This document shows positions 1 to 8,594 of a stretch of 64,000 bases of DNA, piece by piece; the first letter of the stretch is position 1; every line of letters starts with the position of its first letter. Origin of the DNA: Chelativorans sp. GTDB lineage: Bacteria > Pseudomonadota > Alphaproteobacteria > Rhizobiales > Rhizobiaceae. Below the pieces are notes generated by a model that made no database searches, was not told where the DNA came from, and saw only the letters and a list, made by a program, of their open reading frames with translations. The position numbers and the translations under genes were made by a program. Where the stretch lies: contig NZ_JAPSLH010000014.1 in assembly GCF_031180965.1 (NCBI RefSeq), positions 44,493-108,492 on the forward strand. Reading direction: 5' to 3'.

Positions 1-2380
1 TGAACTGCTCGATCGAGGCAGGTGAGGCAGCGGTCGAGATGGAGACCACCGCCGAGAGCGGCACCATGTCACCCGTGGTGCTGCGCACGAAATAATGCCC
101 GAGGCTCTCCGGGTTGGCGCGATAGCGCTCCGGCACCTGGGTGATGATGTCGTAGCTGTTGGAGTCACGGTCGAATTGCGCAACGGCGCCGCCGCCCACC
201 AATACGCCGAGCGTGGTGCCGATGTCGCGTGCGGGGATGTTCAGAGCCGCTGCGCGGTCGCGATCGACGGTGATGGTCACCTGCGGCGCGTCGAAGGCAA
301 GTGAGTTCTGCACCACGATGAAGCGGCCGCTCGCCTGCGCCTTCTGCCTGATCTCCTCGGCGATCTCGTACACTTGGCTCGGATCGCCGGTCGACTGGAT
401 AACGACCGAGATTGGCAGCCCACCGCCGGCGCCTGGGAGCGAGGGCGGCGCAAAGACCAGCGCCTCAACGCCCGCCACCTTGGTCAGGCGTTGCTGGATA
501 TCGGCCTGGATCTCCTTTTGGGAGCGGTCGCGTTCGGCCCAGTCGTTGAAAGCCCAAAGCGCGATCGCGCTGTTGGTCTGGCCGCCGAAGCCGACGATGG
601 AGAAGTTGGTGCGCAACTCAGGGAGGTCCAGCGTCAGTTCGCGCATCTGATCCGTATAGAGCTTCGTGTATTCGGAGGTTGCATAGCGCGGCGCGTTCAC
701 CAGCGAAAATAGCGCTCCCTGGTCCTCCTCTGGGGCCAATTCGCTTGACGTTTTCATGAAGAGAAAACCCGTCAGCGCAACCAGCGAAAGGACGACGAGC
801 AGCGTGACTGGGCGGTAGTTGAGGGAGCCGGAAACCAGCCTCTCGTACCGGTTTTCGATACGCGTGAAGGTGCGGTCGACAGCGGTCTGGAACCTGCTGT
901 GGACGCCGGCTTTCAGGATGCGCGCACTCATCATCGGCGTGATCGTGAGCGCCACGACGCCAGAGATGATCACCGCGCCGGCCAGGGTGAAGGCGAATTC
1001 GCGGAAAAGCGAGCCGGTAAGCCCGCCGGTGAAGGCAAGCGGCGCGAACACGGCTGCAAGCGTGATCGTCATTGCGATGACCGCTGTCGAGATTTCCGCC
1101 ATTCCGGTGAACGCCGCCTGGCGCGGGGTCATCCCTTCCTCCATGTGGCGGTGGATGTTCTCCACCACCACGATCGCGTCGTCGACCACCAAGCCGATGG
1201 CAAGCACCATGGCCAGCAGCGACAGGAGGTTGATGGAGAAGCCCACCAGATAAAGCAGGAAGCACACTCCGATTAGCGAGAGGGGGATGGTCACGATCGG
1301 CATCAGGACCGAGCGGAACGAGCCCAGGAACAACAGGATGACCAGGACGACGATCACCACCGCCTCGGCGATGGTCTTAAAGACCTCCTCGATTGAAGCG
1401 CTGATGGAATCGGTCGCGTCATAGACCATCTCCATCGTCATCCCTTCCGGCAGCGTTGCCTGGATGGCGGGCATTTCGGCAAGCACGGCCGCAGAGGTGT
1501 CCAGCGGGTTTGCCGCCGGCGTCGGGAAAATGCCGATGAAGGTGCCCGGATTGCCGTCAAAAGTCACGATCGTGTCGGTGCTCTCCGCCGCAAGCTCGAC
1601 ATCCGCCACATCGCGCAGCCGCACCACCTCGTCACCTTCGGATTTGAGGGGCAGGGCGCCGAACGCTTCCGGCGTCTGCAGCGTCGTCTGCGTGGTGATC
1701 GCGTAGGCGACATATTCGTTCTTCGTCTTGCCGGGCGCCGAGAGGAAGTTCGAGGAGTTGATCGCGCTCACCAGTTCGGCCGCCGTGACGCCGCGCGCGG
1801 CGAGCCGCACAGGATCAACCCACACCCGCATGGCATAATTTGCGGCGCCCAGAACCTGGACTTCCGCCACGCCTTCGATCGTCGACATGCGCGGCCGGAT
1901 CACGCGCTCGATATATTCGGTGAGCTGCTCGGCCGTCATGTTGGGGTTCTGCAAGGCGATGTACATGATCGCGAATTGCATGCCAGTGCCCTTGACGATC
2001 GTCGGGTCCTCGGCCTCGGAAGGAAGCTGCCCACGCACCTGCTGGACCTTGGACATGACCTCGGTTAAGGCGGTGTCAGGGTTGGAGCCGAGCTGCATCT
2101 GCACCGTCACCACGCTGGCCGAAGGGCGGCTCTGGGAAGACACATATTCAATATTCTCGGTCGTCGAGACGGCAGCGGCGATCGGAGACGTGATGAAGCC
2201 CTGGATCAGGTCAGCGCTTGCGCCGGGGTAGGTGGTGGTGATGGTGATGACCGTCTCCTCCACCTCCGGATATTGCCGGACAGGCAGATTGAACAGGCCC
2301 TGGAAGCCCAGCAGCAGGATCAGGAGGCCGAGAACGGTCGATAGGACGGGCCGCCGGATGAAAAGCGCCGAGATGCTCAT
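1..2380 (-). CDS. RND efflux transporter permease (AcrB/MexB type), 3' end outside window
   Basis: Inner-membrane proton-driven pump subunit of a tripartite efflux system. The reading frame stays open from ATG at 2380 to the window edge (about 793 residues), so the C-terminal quarter is missing. The start reads MSISALFIRRPVLSTVLGLL, the typical first RND helix. The porter region includes NPDTALTEVMSKVQQ and a run of helices near residues 340-480 with the LAIGLVVDDAIVVVENIHRHM signature, the known proton-relay helix of this family. The start codon overlaps the stop of the upstream membrane-fusion gene (ATGA), so translation is probably coupled. Expected to be co-repressed by the divergent TetR gene. 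Substrate unknown. The family call is firm; whether it belongs to the HAE-1 or another subgroup is not decided here. Confidence 0.93.
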   Translation of the reverse strand, partial: MSISALFIRRPVLSTVLGLLILLLGFQGLFNLPVRQYPEVEETVITITTTYPGASADLIQGFITSPIAAAVSTTENIEYVSSQSRPSASVVTVQMQLGSNPDTALTEVMSKVQQVRGQLPSEAEDPTIVKGTGMQFAIMYIALQNPNMTAEQLTEYIERVIRPRMSTIEGVAEVQVLGAANYAMRVWVDPVRLAARGVTAAELVSAINSSNFLSAPGKTKNEYVAYAITTQTTLQTPEAFGALPLKSEGDEVVRLRDVADVELAAESTDTIVTFDGNPGTFIGIFPTPAANPLDTSAAVLAEMPAIQATLPEGMTMEMVYDATDSISASIEEVFKTIAEAVVIVVLVILLFLGSFRSVLMPIVTIPLSLIGVCFLLYLVGFSINLLSLLAMVLAIGLVVDDAIVVVENIHRHMEEGMTPRQAAFTGMAEISTAVIAMTITLAAVFAPLAFTGGLTGSLFREFAFTLAGAVIISGVVALTITPMMSARILKAGVHSRFQTAVDRTFTRIENRYERLVSGSLNYRPVTLLVVLSLVALTGFLFMKTSSELAPEEDQGALFSLVNAPRYATSEYTKLYTDQMRELTLDLPELRTNFSIVGFGGQTNSAIALWAFNDWAERDRSQKEIQADIQQRLTKVAGVEALVFAPPSLPGAGGGLPISVVIQSTGDPSQVYEIAEEIRQKAQASGRFIVVQNSLAFDAPQVTITVDRDRAAALNIPARDIGTTLGVLVGGGAVAQFDRDSNSYDIITQVPERYRANPESLGHYFVRSTTGDMVPLSAVVSISTAASPASIEQF

Positions 2381-3663
2381 GGTACGGTGCTCCCCACCTG
2401 TAGCGGCTGAACTGTGTTGTCGATCGTGACCTGCGCGCCATTCGTCAGGCGGTTCTGCCCTGCATTCACGACGAGGTCGCCCGCGGAGAGGCCCCTCTTG
2501 ATCTCGACGGAGCCCTCGCTGCGCCTCCCAACCTCAACAAAGACCTGTTCGATCACATAAACCTTAGGGGCCGCGCCCGGCTGCGCCGCGGCTTTAGCGG
2601 CGGCTGAGCCCGGCTGTTTCTCCGCGGCAGGCTCGCTTCGCTGGGCCAGCTTTGGCGTGGCAGGCTCCGCTCCGGACTGGGACGCATCCGGTTCCTCCTG
2701 TGGCCCTGCGGAAGGCGCCGCCGCTTCAGCCGGCGCTGGGTTGGCTCCTTCCCCCTGGGGGCGGAGGCGATAGACATAGTCGCCGTAAAGGCTGGTCACG
2801 ACGGCGGTCTGCGGCACCGCCAGGACATCCTGCTCGGCGGGAAGCTCGATCATCACCCGAACGAACTGTCCTGGGTTCAACCTGCCTTCCGGATTTGCGA
2901 TCTCCGCCCGGACCGAGACCAGCCGTGTCGACGGGTTGACCTTGGGGTCGATGCCGATGATCGCGCCCGTGAAGGGCATATCGCTGTCCGTCAGTCCGGC
3001 CCGCACGGGCTGCCCGATCTTTAACGCCTGGAGCTCTTGCTCAGGAACGGTGAAATTGACCCGCATCCGTTCCAGATCCTGCAACGTGGCTACAATGGTG
3101 CCCGGCGTGAGATACTGGCCAAGCTCGACCTGTGGAATGCCGATCGTTCCGTTGAACGGCGCCCGCAGCTGTTTCTGGCTTAATGCTGCGCCGGCCTTCA
3201 TGACCTGCGCGGCCGAAGCCGATGCCGCCGCTTCGGCCGATTCCAGATCAGATGTGGTGCCGACGCCGCGCCGCTGCAGCTCGCGCGCGCGCTCCAAGGT
3301 TTGCTGATCCAGCGCCGCCTGCGTTTGGGCCGCCGCAAGGTCGGCCTTCTGCATCTCGTCATCGAGCCGCACGAGCACATCTCCCTGCTTCACCCGCCCG
3401 TTCGGGGCGAAGGTGATCTCCTCCACGAGGCCGGACGTTTCGACGGCGAGATCGACGCCGTTGGCCGCGCTCACCGTACCGATCGCCGCAATGCTGGGCT
3501 TCCATTCGATCGGTTCAACGATGGTCGTGGAGACGGTGAGAGTCGGCGTCGGCATGTTCGCGAAATACTGTTCGATCATGCGATCGCGAAACATGTTGTA
3601 ACCAACCAACCCCCCGGCGATTAAAGCAACGAGAACGAAGGCAATGATGAAGCGGACGATCAT
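2377..3663 (-). CDS. RND efflux membrane-fusion protein (HlyD/AcrA family)
   Basis: Periplasmic adaptor linking the RND pump to an outer-membrane channel. One N-terminal membrane anchor lies near residues 5-22, followed by a biotinyl-lipoyl-like beta domain (EEITFAPNGRVKQGDVLVRLDD), a helical hairpin near 105-150 and beta-barrel segments (LTPGTIVATLQDLERMRV; RLNPGQFVRVMIELP). An Ala/Pro/Glu-rich low-complexity stretch at about residues 303-364 is inserted before the C-terminal membrane-proximal strands (EQVFVEVGRRSEGSVEI); this is unusual and makes the protein longer than the typical 370-400 residues. First gene of the pump operon; its stop overlaps the permease start. No outer-membrane channel gene is seen in the window. 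Confidence 0.93.
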   Translation of the reverse strand: MIVRFIIAFVLVALIAGGLVGYNMFRDRMIEQYFANMPTPTLTVSTTIVEPIEWKPSIAAIGTVSAANGVDLAVETSGLVEEITFAPNGRVKQGDVLVRLDDEMQKADLAAAQTQAALDQQTLERARELQRRGVGTTSDLESAEAAASASAAQVMKAGAALSQKQLRAPFNGTIGIPQVELGQYLTPGTIVATLQDLERMRVNFTVPEQELQALKIGQPVRAGLTDSDMPFTGAIIGIDPKVNPSTRLVSVRAEIANPEGRLNPGQFVRVMIELPAEQDVLAVPQTAVVTSLYGDYVYRLRPQGEGANPAPAEAAAPSAGPQEEPDASQSGAEPATPKLAQRSEPAAEKQPGSAAAKAAAQPGAAPKVYVIEQVFVEVGRRSEGSVEIKRGLSAGDLVVNAGQNRLTNGAQVTIDNTVQPLQVGSTVP

Positions 3664-3763
3664 GGAGAATGGTTTTCCGTTGCGGACACAGGCCTATGCG
3701 CGTCCCCAGCCGCCGAATCCGCAGGTCCCGACCGGCATGTTGCGGGAACGAGGCAGTTACTGT

Positions 3764-3777
3764 ACCGTCCGGACGGT
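3764..3777. promoter_or_regulatory. Perfect palindromic operator between pump operon and tetR
   Basis: ACCGTCCGGACGGT is a perfect 14-bp palindrome. It lies 100 bp upstream of the membrane-fusion start and 27 bp upstream of the preferred tetR start. Palindromes of this size and position are typical TetR-family operators, so autorepression plus repression of the pump is inferred. Confidence 0.65.
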
Positions 3778-3803
3778 TATGTCAATCCCGGCGACCAGGT
3801 CTG

Positions 3804-4334
3804 ATGCCCCGCAGTGCGAACTCAAAGCAGAGAATACTAGATGCCGCTTCCGAGCTCGCACGAACGGAAGGTTCGGCGCACCTTTCTCTCGATGCCGTTG
3901 CGGCGCGGGCAGGTATCTCCAAAGGGGGCCTTCTCTATAATTTCCCGACAAAGACCGCACTGCTCAAAGCGCTGGTGCAGCAGTTCATTGAGCATTTCGA
4001 AGCGACATTGAACGCGGTCGGCAACGCTGCCGGCGGTGGTCCGCTGGCCAGGGACTATTTCGAGGTGGCCTTGGAGGATCTCCAGAATGCGAGACCGCCG
4101 TCCTCTGGCTTGCTCGCCGCGCTTTCGGAGGATCCAGAGCTGCTTTCGCCGGTACGACAGTTCAATCGCAAGCTGCTCGACAGGATGAAATCAGGATCGA
4201 CGGACTACACCGCCGTCCTCATGCTCTTCATGGTCTTGGAGGGGATGCGCTGCCAAAAATTGCTCGGCACAGAAGTTCTCACCGCTGATGAACGCAATAA
4301 CCTCCTAAAGAGGCTCGAGGCAATGCTGGGGTAA
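3804..4334 (+). CDS. TetR/AcrR-family transcriptional regulator
   Basis: One-component repressor, divergently placed from the RND pump genes and so probably their local regulator. The N-terminal helix-turn-helix reads ILDAASELARTEGSAHLSLD then VAARAGISKGGLLYNFPTK, a textbook TetR DNA-binding domain. The remaining 115 residues form the ligand-binding/dimer domain and are not recognisable to a ligand class. The frame is open back to 3669, but the ATG at 3804 (MPRSANSKQRIL) is preferred: it gives a normal 176-residue protein and leaves the palindromic operator outside the coding region. Confidence 0.9.
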   Translation: MPRSANSKQRILDAASELARTEGSAHLSLDAVAARAGISKGGLLYNFPTKTALLKALVQQFIEHFEATLNAVGNAAGGGPLARDYFEVALEDLQNARPPSSGLLAALSEDPELLSPVRQFNRKLLDRMKSGSTDYTAVLMLFMVLEGMRCQKLLGTEVLTADERNNLLKRLEAMLG

Positions 4335-4518
4335 GTAGCGCTTCCCAAAGGTGGAGCAGCTGGACGCTCGCATAGAAGGCTACCGGTGGATTGGCAGAAG
4401 TTGCCGTATCTTTGTCATTTCTGCCGTAAGAACCGACTGCTAGGTTCAATCGTCCGTCGGAAGCGCGACGGGCTCTGCAAGCGCCATCAACTCCCAGGCA
4501 CAAAACGGGCCGGTGCAT

Positions 4519-4932
4519 ATGACAAAGGCAATCGCAATCCTTGTGGCCCGCCTGATCTTTGGCGGCGCATTCCTCCTGGCGACCTCCATGAAATTCACCG
4601 GTATGGACGCAACAGCGGGCTATATCGCCTCCATCGGGCTTCCGTTCCCGCTCTTCTTCGCTTGGGCCGCCGCCGTGTTTGAGCTTGGCCTCGCGCTGGC
4701 ATTCTTCACGGGAGCGTTCTTCGCCGAGGCAGCGATCCTCGCCATCGTCTACGTGTTCTTCTTGGCGTTTGCGTTTCATGGGCCGTCGCGATGGGAGGAA
4801 AACCCGATGGAGTTCGGCTTCTTCATCGACCACTTCACCCTCATTGCGGGACTTCTGTTTGCCGCGGTTCATGGACCTGGCGAGAAGCTGGCGCTCGACT
4901 GGCGCCTGTCTCGCGCTCGCCGCAGCGGCTGA
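4519..4932 (+). CDS. DoxX-like small integral membrane protein
   Basis: About 137 residues with four hydrophobic segments (near 5-25, 45-65, 70-90 and 100-120), the layout of the DoxX family. The first helix carries the family-like ARLIFGGAFLLATSMKF. DoxX proteins are small inner-membrane proteins; some are linked to thiosulfate:quinone oxidoreductase or to redox stress complexes, but most have no assigned role. A GTG six bases upstream (4513) is an alternative start. It is followed after 79 bp by an AHSA1-type gene and then a second DoxX-like gene, a combination often seen in small gene clusters. Confidence 0.75.
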   Translation: MTKAIAILVARLIFGGAFLLATSMKFTGMDATAGYIASIGLPFPLFFAWAAAVFELGLALAFFTGAFFAEAAILAIVYVFFLAFAFHGPSRWEENPMEFGFFIDHFTLIAGLLFAAVHGPGEKLALDWRLSRARRSG

Positions 4933-5011
4933 CGGAGGCGACGATGACGATGACTAGGATCGACGTCGCAGCGCTTGCGCCGGCGGTGGCAACCATTCAC
5001 GAAGAAAGGAC

Positions 5012-5461
5012 ATGAACATGCCAAGCACTATCAAGCTGCACCGCGTTCTCGCCACGCGGCCCGAGAAGGTCTTTAGGGCCTTCGTCGAACCTGATGCCGT
5101 TGCGAGCTGGCTTCCGCCTAACGGGTTCACCTGCACTGTTCACGAGCTCGACGCCGCGGTCGGCGGCGCTCACCGGATGTCGTTCCGCAATTTCACGACC
5201 GGTGGCAGCCATTCCTTTGGGGGCACCTACACGGAGCTCGTTCCCGGCGAGCGGCTCGTCTACACGGACAGTTTCGACGATCCCAACCTGCCCGGGGAGA
5301 TGACGACGACCGTGGTGCTGAAAGCCGTTTCGGTTGGCACCGAGGTAAGCATTGAGCAGCAGGGAATTCCAGACCTGATTCCGCCCGAGGCCTGCTACCT
5401 CGGCTGGCAGGAATCCCTTCGCAAGCTTGCGAAACTCGTCGAGCCGGAGATCAACCAGTAG
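5012..5461 (+). CDS. AHSA1/SRPBCC-family protein (START-like fold)
   Basis: 149 residues. The sequence has the features of the Activator of Hsp90 ATPase homologue 1-like family: HRVLATRPEKVFRAFVEPDA at the start, AVASWLPPNGF, GGTYTELVPGERLVYT in the middle and a C-terminal GWQESLRKLAKLVEP helix. These are soluble, single-domain proteins with a deep hydrophobic cavity; ligands are usually unknown. A GAAAGGA motif precedes the start (RBS); ATG at 5018 (MPSTIKL) is an alternative. Confidence 0.88.
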   Translation: MNMPSTIKLHRVLATRPEKVFRAFVEPDAVASWLPPNGFTCTVHELDAAVGGAHRMSFRNFTTGGSHSFGGTYTELVPGERLVYTDSFDDPNLPGEMTTTVVLKAVSVGTEVSIEQQGIPDLIPPEACYLGWQESLRKLAKLVEPEINQ

Positions 5462-5743
5462 GTCGGGAATGGCCTCGATCAACTTGCTCCACCAGCGCGG
5501 CATCGCCCCAAGGCAGTCCGTTACGCCAGAACCTTCCGCCGTGGAACTGGAGAGCCGCGCCGATGGCCGATCGGAGCGACCACCCGTCATCCATCCGATC
5601 CATCATCATCTCCAAGACTACCTCGCGACCGGCGGCAAACCGGAAAAATCGTCGCGATCTTCCCAATCACTGTCGAATTCGCTGGCTGTTGTTCGTCATA
5701 GAAGCAAGCGCGAAGGGCGCGCACTCTCAAAGGGGGGAATGAT

Positions 5744-6166
5744 ATGAACACATCCGCAATGCTCTGGACCGGCCGTGTCCTGACGGGTCTCTTTGCCCTA
5801 TTCATGCTGGGCGCATCGATCGCGCCGAAGCTGCTCGGAATGCCCATAGCCGAAGAGACCATGGCGCAGCTCGGCTGGCCCGAAGGCTATGCTTTTCTGA
5901 TTGGAGTCATCGAGCTGACGTGCCTCGTGCTCTACCTCATTACCCGCACCAGCTTGCTAGGGGCAATCCTAATGATGGGACTGCTCGGAGGCGCGATGGC
6001 GACGCAGATCCGAGTGGAGAACCCGCTCTTCAGCCATATTTTGTTCAGTGTCTATCTCGGGCTGTTCATGTGGGGCGGCCTGTGGCTTCGCGATCAGCGC
6101 CTTCGGGCGCTGTTTCCGGTCGCCCGCGAGAGCGGCGAAACGGGCAGCCAGCCGGCTGCACCCTAA
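5744..6166 (+). CDS. DoxX-like (DUF4267/DoxX_2-type) membrane protein
   Basis: 140 residues with four predicted membrane helices (about 8-28, 50-68, 72-90 and 97-115). The pattern TGRVLTGLFALFMLGASIAP, then GWPEGYAFLIGVIELTCLVLY, matches the DoxX-like family often encoded beside AHSA1 genes. A strong purine-rich RBS (AAAGGGGGGAATGAT) precedes the ATG. The 280 bp between this gene and the AHSA1 gene hold no convincing reading frame. Function unknown. Confidence 0.78.
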   Translation: MNTSAMLWTGRVLTGLFALFMLGASIAPKLLGMPIAEETMAQLGWPEGYAFLIGVIELTCLVLYLITRTSLLGAILMMGLLGGAMATQIRVENPLFSHILFSVYLGLFMWGGLWLRDQRLRALFPVARESGETGSQPAAP

Positions 6167-6354
6167 CAGGCAGTCCTAACCCGCGCAGATGCAGAAGCGG
6201 AATACTTTCCTTGTGAGGTACGGCGTTCCGAAAGAATATTCCAGACCGTTGTCATCTCCCGCTAGGGTGTACTGCGACTTTGCGCCCCGCGAGGAGTAGA
6301 ACGAACGACAAAGGCTTTCCGCTGAAGCTCGACAATACAATAGGAGTCCATTCA

Positions 6355-7266
6355 ATGCGCGTTGCGCCTCTGGCATTTTCGCTGTCCCTCCTGGCCGGGT
6401 CCGCACTTGCAGCCGATATTCGTCCCCTGGTCGATGCCGAGTGGGTGAAGGCAAATGCCGGAAAGGATAACGTCGTCGTGCTCGACATTCGCGACAAGAT
6501 CGCGGAGACCGATCTCGGCGAAAAGCCCTACATCGAGGGTGCTGTCGTCGCGCCCTACGCCACGGCCGGCTGGCGTACCGAGTTGAACGGCGTGCCGGGT
6601 ATGCTTCCGCCGCTCGAGCAGATCACAAAACTGATCGGTGATCTCGGCATCGATGATGACGATCACGTGGTCATCGTCCCGTGGGGCACTGACTCCAGCG
6701 AGGTGGGCGGCGCGACCCGCGTCTACTGGACTTTCAAATATCTCGGCCACGACGAGGTCTCGATCCTCGACGGCGGCTGGCGTCAGTATGACGCCGCCGG
6801 CGGACCGCGTTCGCTCGAGCCGGCCAAGCCGGAGCCCGCCAAGTTTACCGCGGCGCCGCGCGAGGAACTGCTCGCCACGACCGACGAAGTCGCCGAGGCG
6901 CTGAAATCCGGCGTGAAGCTGGTCGACGGCCGTCCCACCGACCAATACGAGGGCAGGGCGAAGAGCCCTGTCGTCGCCGCCCATGGAACTCTTCCGGGTT
7001 CGGTGAACATTGAGCATTCCAAGCTCTACAGTGCAGAGTACGCGCTCTTTGCCCGGCCCGAGACGGTGAAGGCGCTGACTGAGGCTGTCGGTCTCAGCGC
7101 TGACGAAAAGAACATCGCATTCTGCAACACTGGCCACTGGGCGTCGGTCGCATGGTTCGGCCTCTCCGAGGTGCTGGGCAACAAGAACACCAGCATGTAT
7201 GACGGCTCAATGGCCGAGTGGACCGCCGATCCTTCGCGTCCCGTCGAGAACAAGTCGGGTACCTGA
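6355..7266 (+). CDS. Periplasmic sulfurtransferase with two rhodanese domains
   Basis: 303 residues. Starts with a Sec signal peptide (MRVAPLAFSLSLLAGSALA, cleavage after ALA). The N-terminal rhodanese-like domain lacks an active-site Cys (WGTDSSEVGG loop). The C-terminal domain has the six-residue active-site loop beginning with Cys, CNTGHWAS, so only the second domain is predicted catalytic. That is the tandem-rhodanese pattern of thiosulfate/mercaptopyruvate sulfurtransferases. The ATG at 6355 is chosen because it has an AGGAG RBS 9 bp upstream and begins the signal peptide; the frame is open to 6280. First gene of a sulfur operon with a TsuA-like permease. The donor substrate (thiosulfate, polysulfide) cannot be told from sequence. 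Confidence 0.88.
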   Translation: MRVAPLAFSLSLLAGSALAADIRPLVDAEWVKANAGKDNVVVLDIRDKIAETDLGEKPYIEGAVVAPYATAGWRTELNGVPGMLPPLEQITKLIGDLGIDDDDHVVIVPWGTDSSEVGGATRVYWTFKYLGHDEVSILDGGWRQYDAAGGPRSLEPAKPEPAKFTAAPREELLATTDEVAEALKSGVKLVDGRPTDQYEGRAKSPVVAAHGTLPGSVNIEHSKLYSAEYALFARPETVKALTEAVGLSADEKNIAFCNTGHWASVAWFGLSEVLGNKNTSMYDGSMAEWTADPSRPVENKSGT

Positions 7267-7313
7267 TTTGCGCTGACGGGGTCCTGTTTTCCGGAGACCG
7301 AAGGGAAACAGGT

Positions 7314-7339
7314 GAATGTCCGGATCCTTCCGGACATTC
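7314..7339. terminator. Strong intercistronic hairpin between sulfurtransferase and permease
   Basis: GAATGTCCGGA and TCCGGACATTC form a perfect 11-bp stem with a TCCT loop, 47 bp after the sulfurtransferase stop and 40 bp before the permease start. No T-tract follows, so it looks more like a partial terminator or an RNA-processing/stabilising hairpin that would give more of the first gene product than of the permease. Confidence 0.55.
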
Positions 7340-7379
7340 GCCGTTTGAGAAGGGTCGCTGACAGCGGCCGGAATGAAAA

Positions 7380-8594
7380 ATGAGTGACATCTCCTTTGAC
7401 CGTCCCAAATACCTGCCGCTGGCGGTGATCGACCGTGCCCCGGCATTTGTTGCAGGCGGCGCCCTGCTGGTCGGATTCTTTGCAATCGCGCAACTGATCG
7501 ACCTGCGGCAGGCTGCCTTGTTTCTTGTGGGCGGGCTGCTGGGCGCTGCTCTCTATCACGGCTCCTTCGGCTTCACGGGCGGCTGGCGCCGCTTGGTCGT
7601 CGAGCGCCGCGGGCGCGGAGTGCGCGCCCAGATGCTTATGATTGGCGTCGCGGCGGTGGCGATGATCCCGCTGCTCTCGGCCGGCAGCCTCGGCGGCCAG
7701 CCGCTGGTCGGCGCGCTGGCGCCGGTCGGCGTCTCCGTCCTTGTGGGTGCAGCCATGTTCGGGCTGGGCATGCAGCTCGGCGGCGGCTGCGGCTCTGGCA
7801 CGCTGTTCACCGTGGGCGGCGGCTCCTCGCGCATGCTGGTAACCCTGGTCTTTTTCATCATTGGCGCGTTGGTCGGTACGGCCCATCTGCCCTGGTGGTT
7901 GGAGCTGCCGTCTTACGGGACGATTGACCTCGGCCGGCAGTTCGGCGTCGGCACCGCCATCCTCGCCACGGTTTGCGCGCTTGGCCTCGTCGCGCTGGTG
8001 ACGGCGCTGATCGAACGTCGCGCGCATGGCGATATCGAGCGCGAGCCGGCGCCCTCGCGTCCGGGCTGGACCTGGTTGCTCTACGGCCCGTGGCCGCTGG
8101 TCGGGGCGGGGCTGCTGCTCGCTCTGCTCAACATTGCCACTCTGCTCCTTGCCGGCCACCCCTGGTCGGTTACCTTCGGCTTCGGCTTGTGGGGCGCCAA
8201 GGCCGCGCAGGCGGTCGGCGTGCCGGTCGAGACTTGGGCGTTTTGGAACTGGCCCGGCCCGCGGACGGCGCTGCAGTCGAGCGTGCTCGCAGACGTCACC
8301 TCGGTGATGAACTTCGGCATCATCTTGGGCGCCGCGCTAGCAGCCAGCCTTGCCGGCAAGTTCGCGCCGAAGGCAAAGATCCCGCTCGGCTCCTTCCTGG
8401 CGGCCGTCATAGGGGGCCTGCTGATGGGCTACGGCGCCCGGCTCTCCTTCGGCTGCAACATCGGCGCGCTGTTCTCCGGCATCGCCTCGGGCAGCCTGCA
8501 CGGCTGGCTGTGGTTCGCCGCCGCCTTCGCCGGTTCCTTCATCGGCATCTGGGCACGCCGGCTTTTCGGTCTCGACGGGTTCGCGAAGAAATGA
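7380..8594 (+). CDS. YeeE/YedE-family transporter, TsuA-like thiosulfate importer
   Basis: 404 residues and about 9-10 membrane helices. The two family signature loops are present: GGGCGSGTLFTVGGG (Cys137) and RLSFGCNIGALFSGIASGS (Cys359). In TsuA, conserved membrane cysteines relay thiosulfate through the channel by S-H...S contacts (established for the Spirochaeta protein); the cysteines seen here fit that family, though the exact equivalence was not aligned. Preceded by a secreted rhodanese and followed by a Cys-rich small protein with which it shares an ATGA start/stop overlap, which supports a role in uptake of sulfane sulfur. Substrate is inferred, not shown. Confidence 0.88.
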   Translation: MSDISFDRPKYLPLAVIDRAPAFVAGGALLVGFFAIAQLIDLRQAALFLVGGLLGAALYHGSFGFTGGWRRLVVERRGRGVRAQMLMIGVAAVAMIPLLSAGSLGGQPLVGALAPVGVSVLVGAAMFGLGMQLGGGCGSGTLFTVGGGSSRMLVTLVFFIIGALVGTAHLPWWLELPSYGTIDLGRQFGVGTAILATVCALGLVALVTALIERRAHGDIEREPAPSRPGWTWLLYGPWPLVGAGLLLALLNIATLLLAGHPWSVTFGFGLWGAKAAQAVGVPVETWAFWNWPGPRTALQSSVLADVTSVMNFGIILGAALAASLAGKFAPKAKIPLGSFLAAVIGGLLMGYGARLSFGCNIGALFSGIASGSLHGWLWFAAAFAGSFIGIWARRLFGLDGFAKK

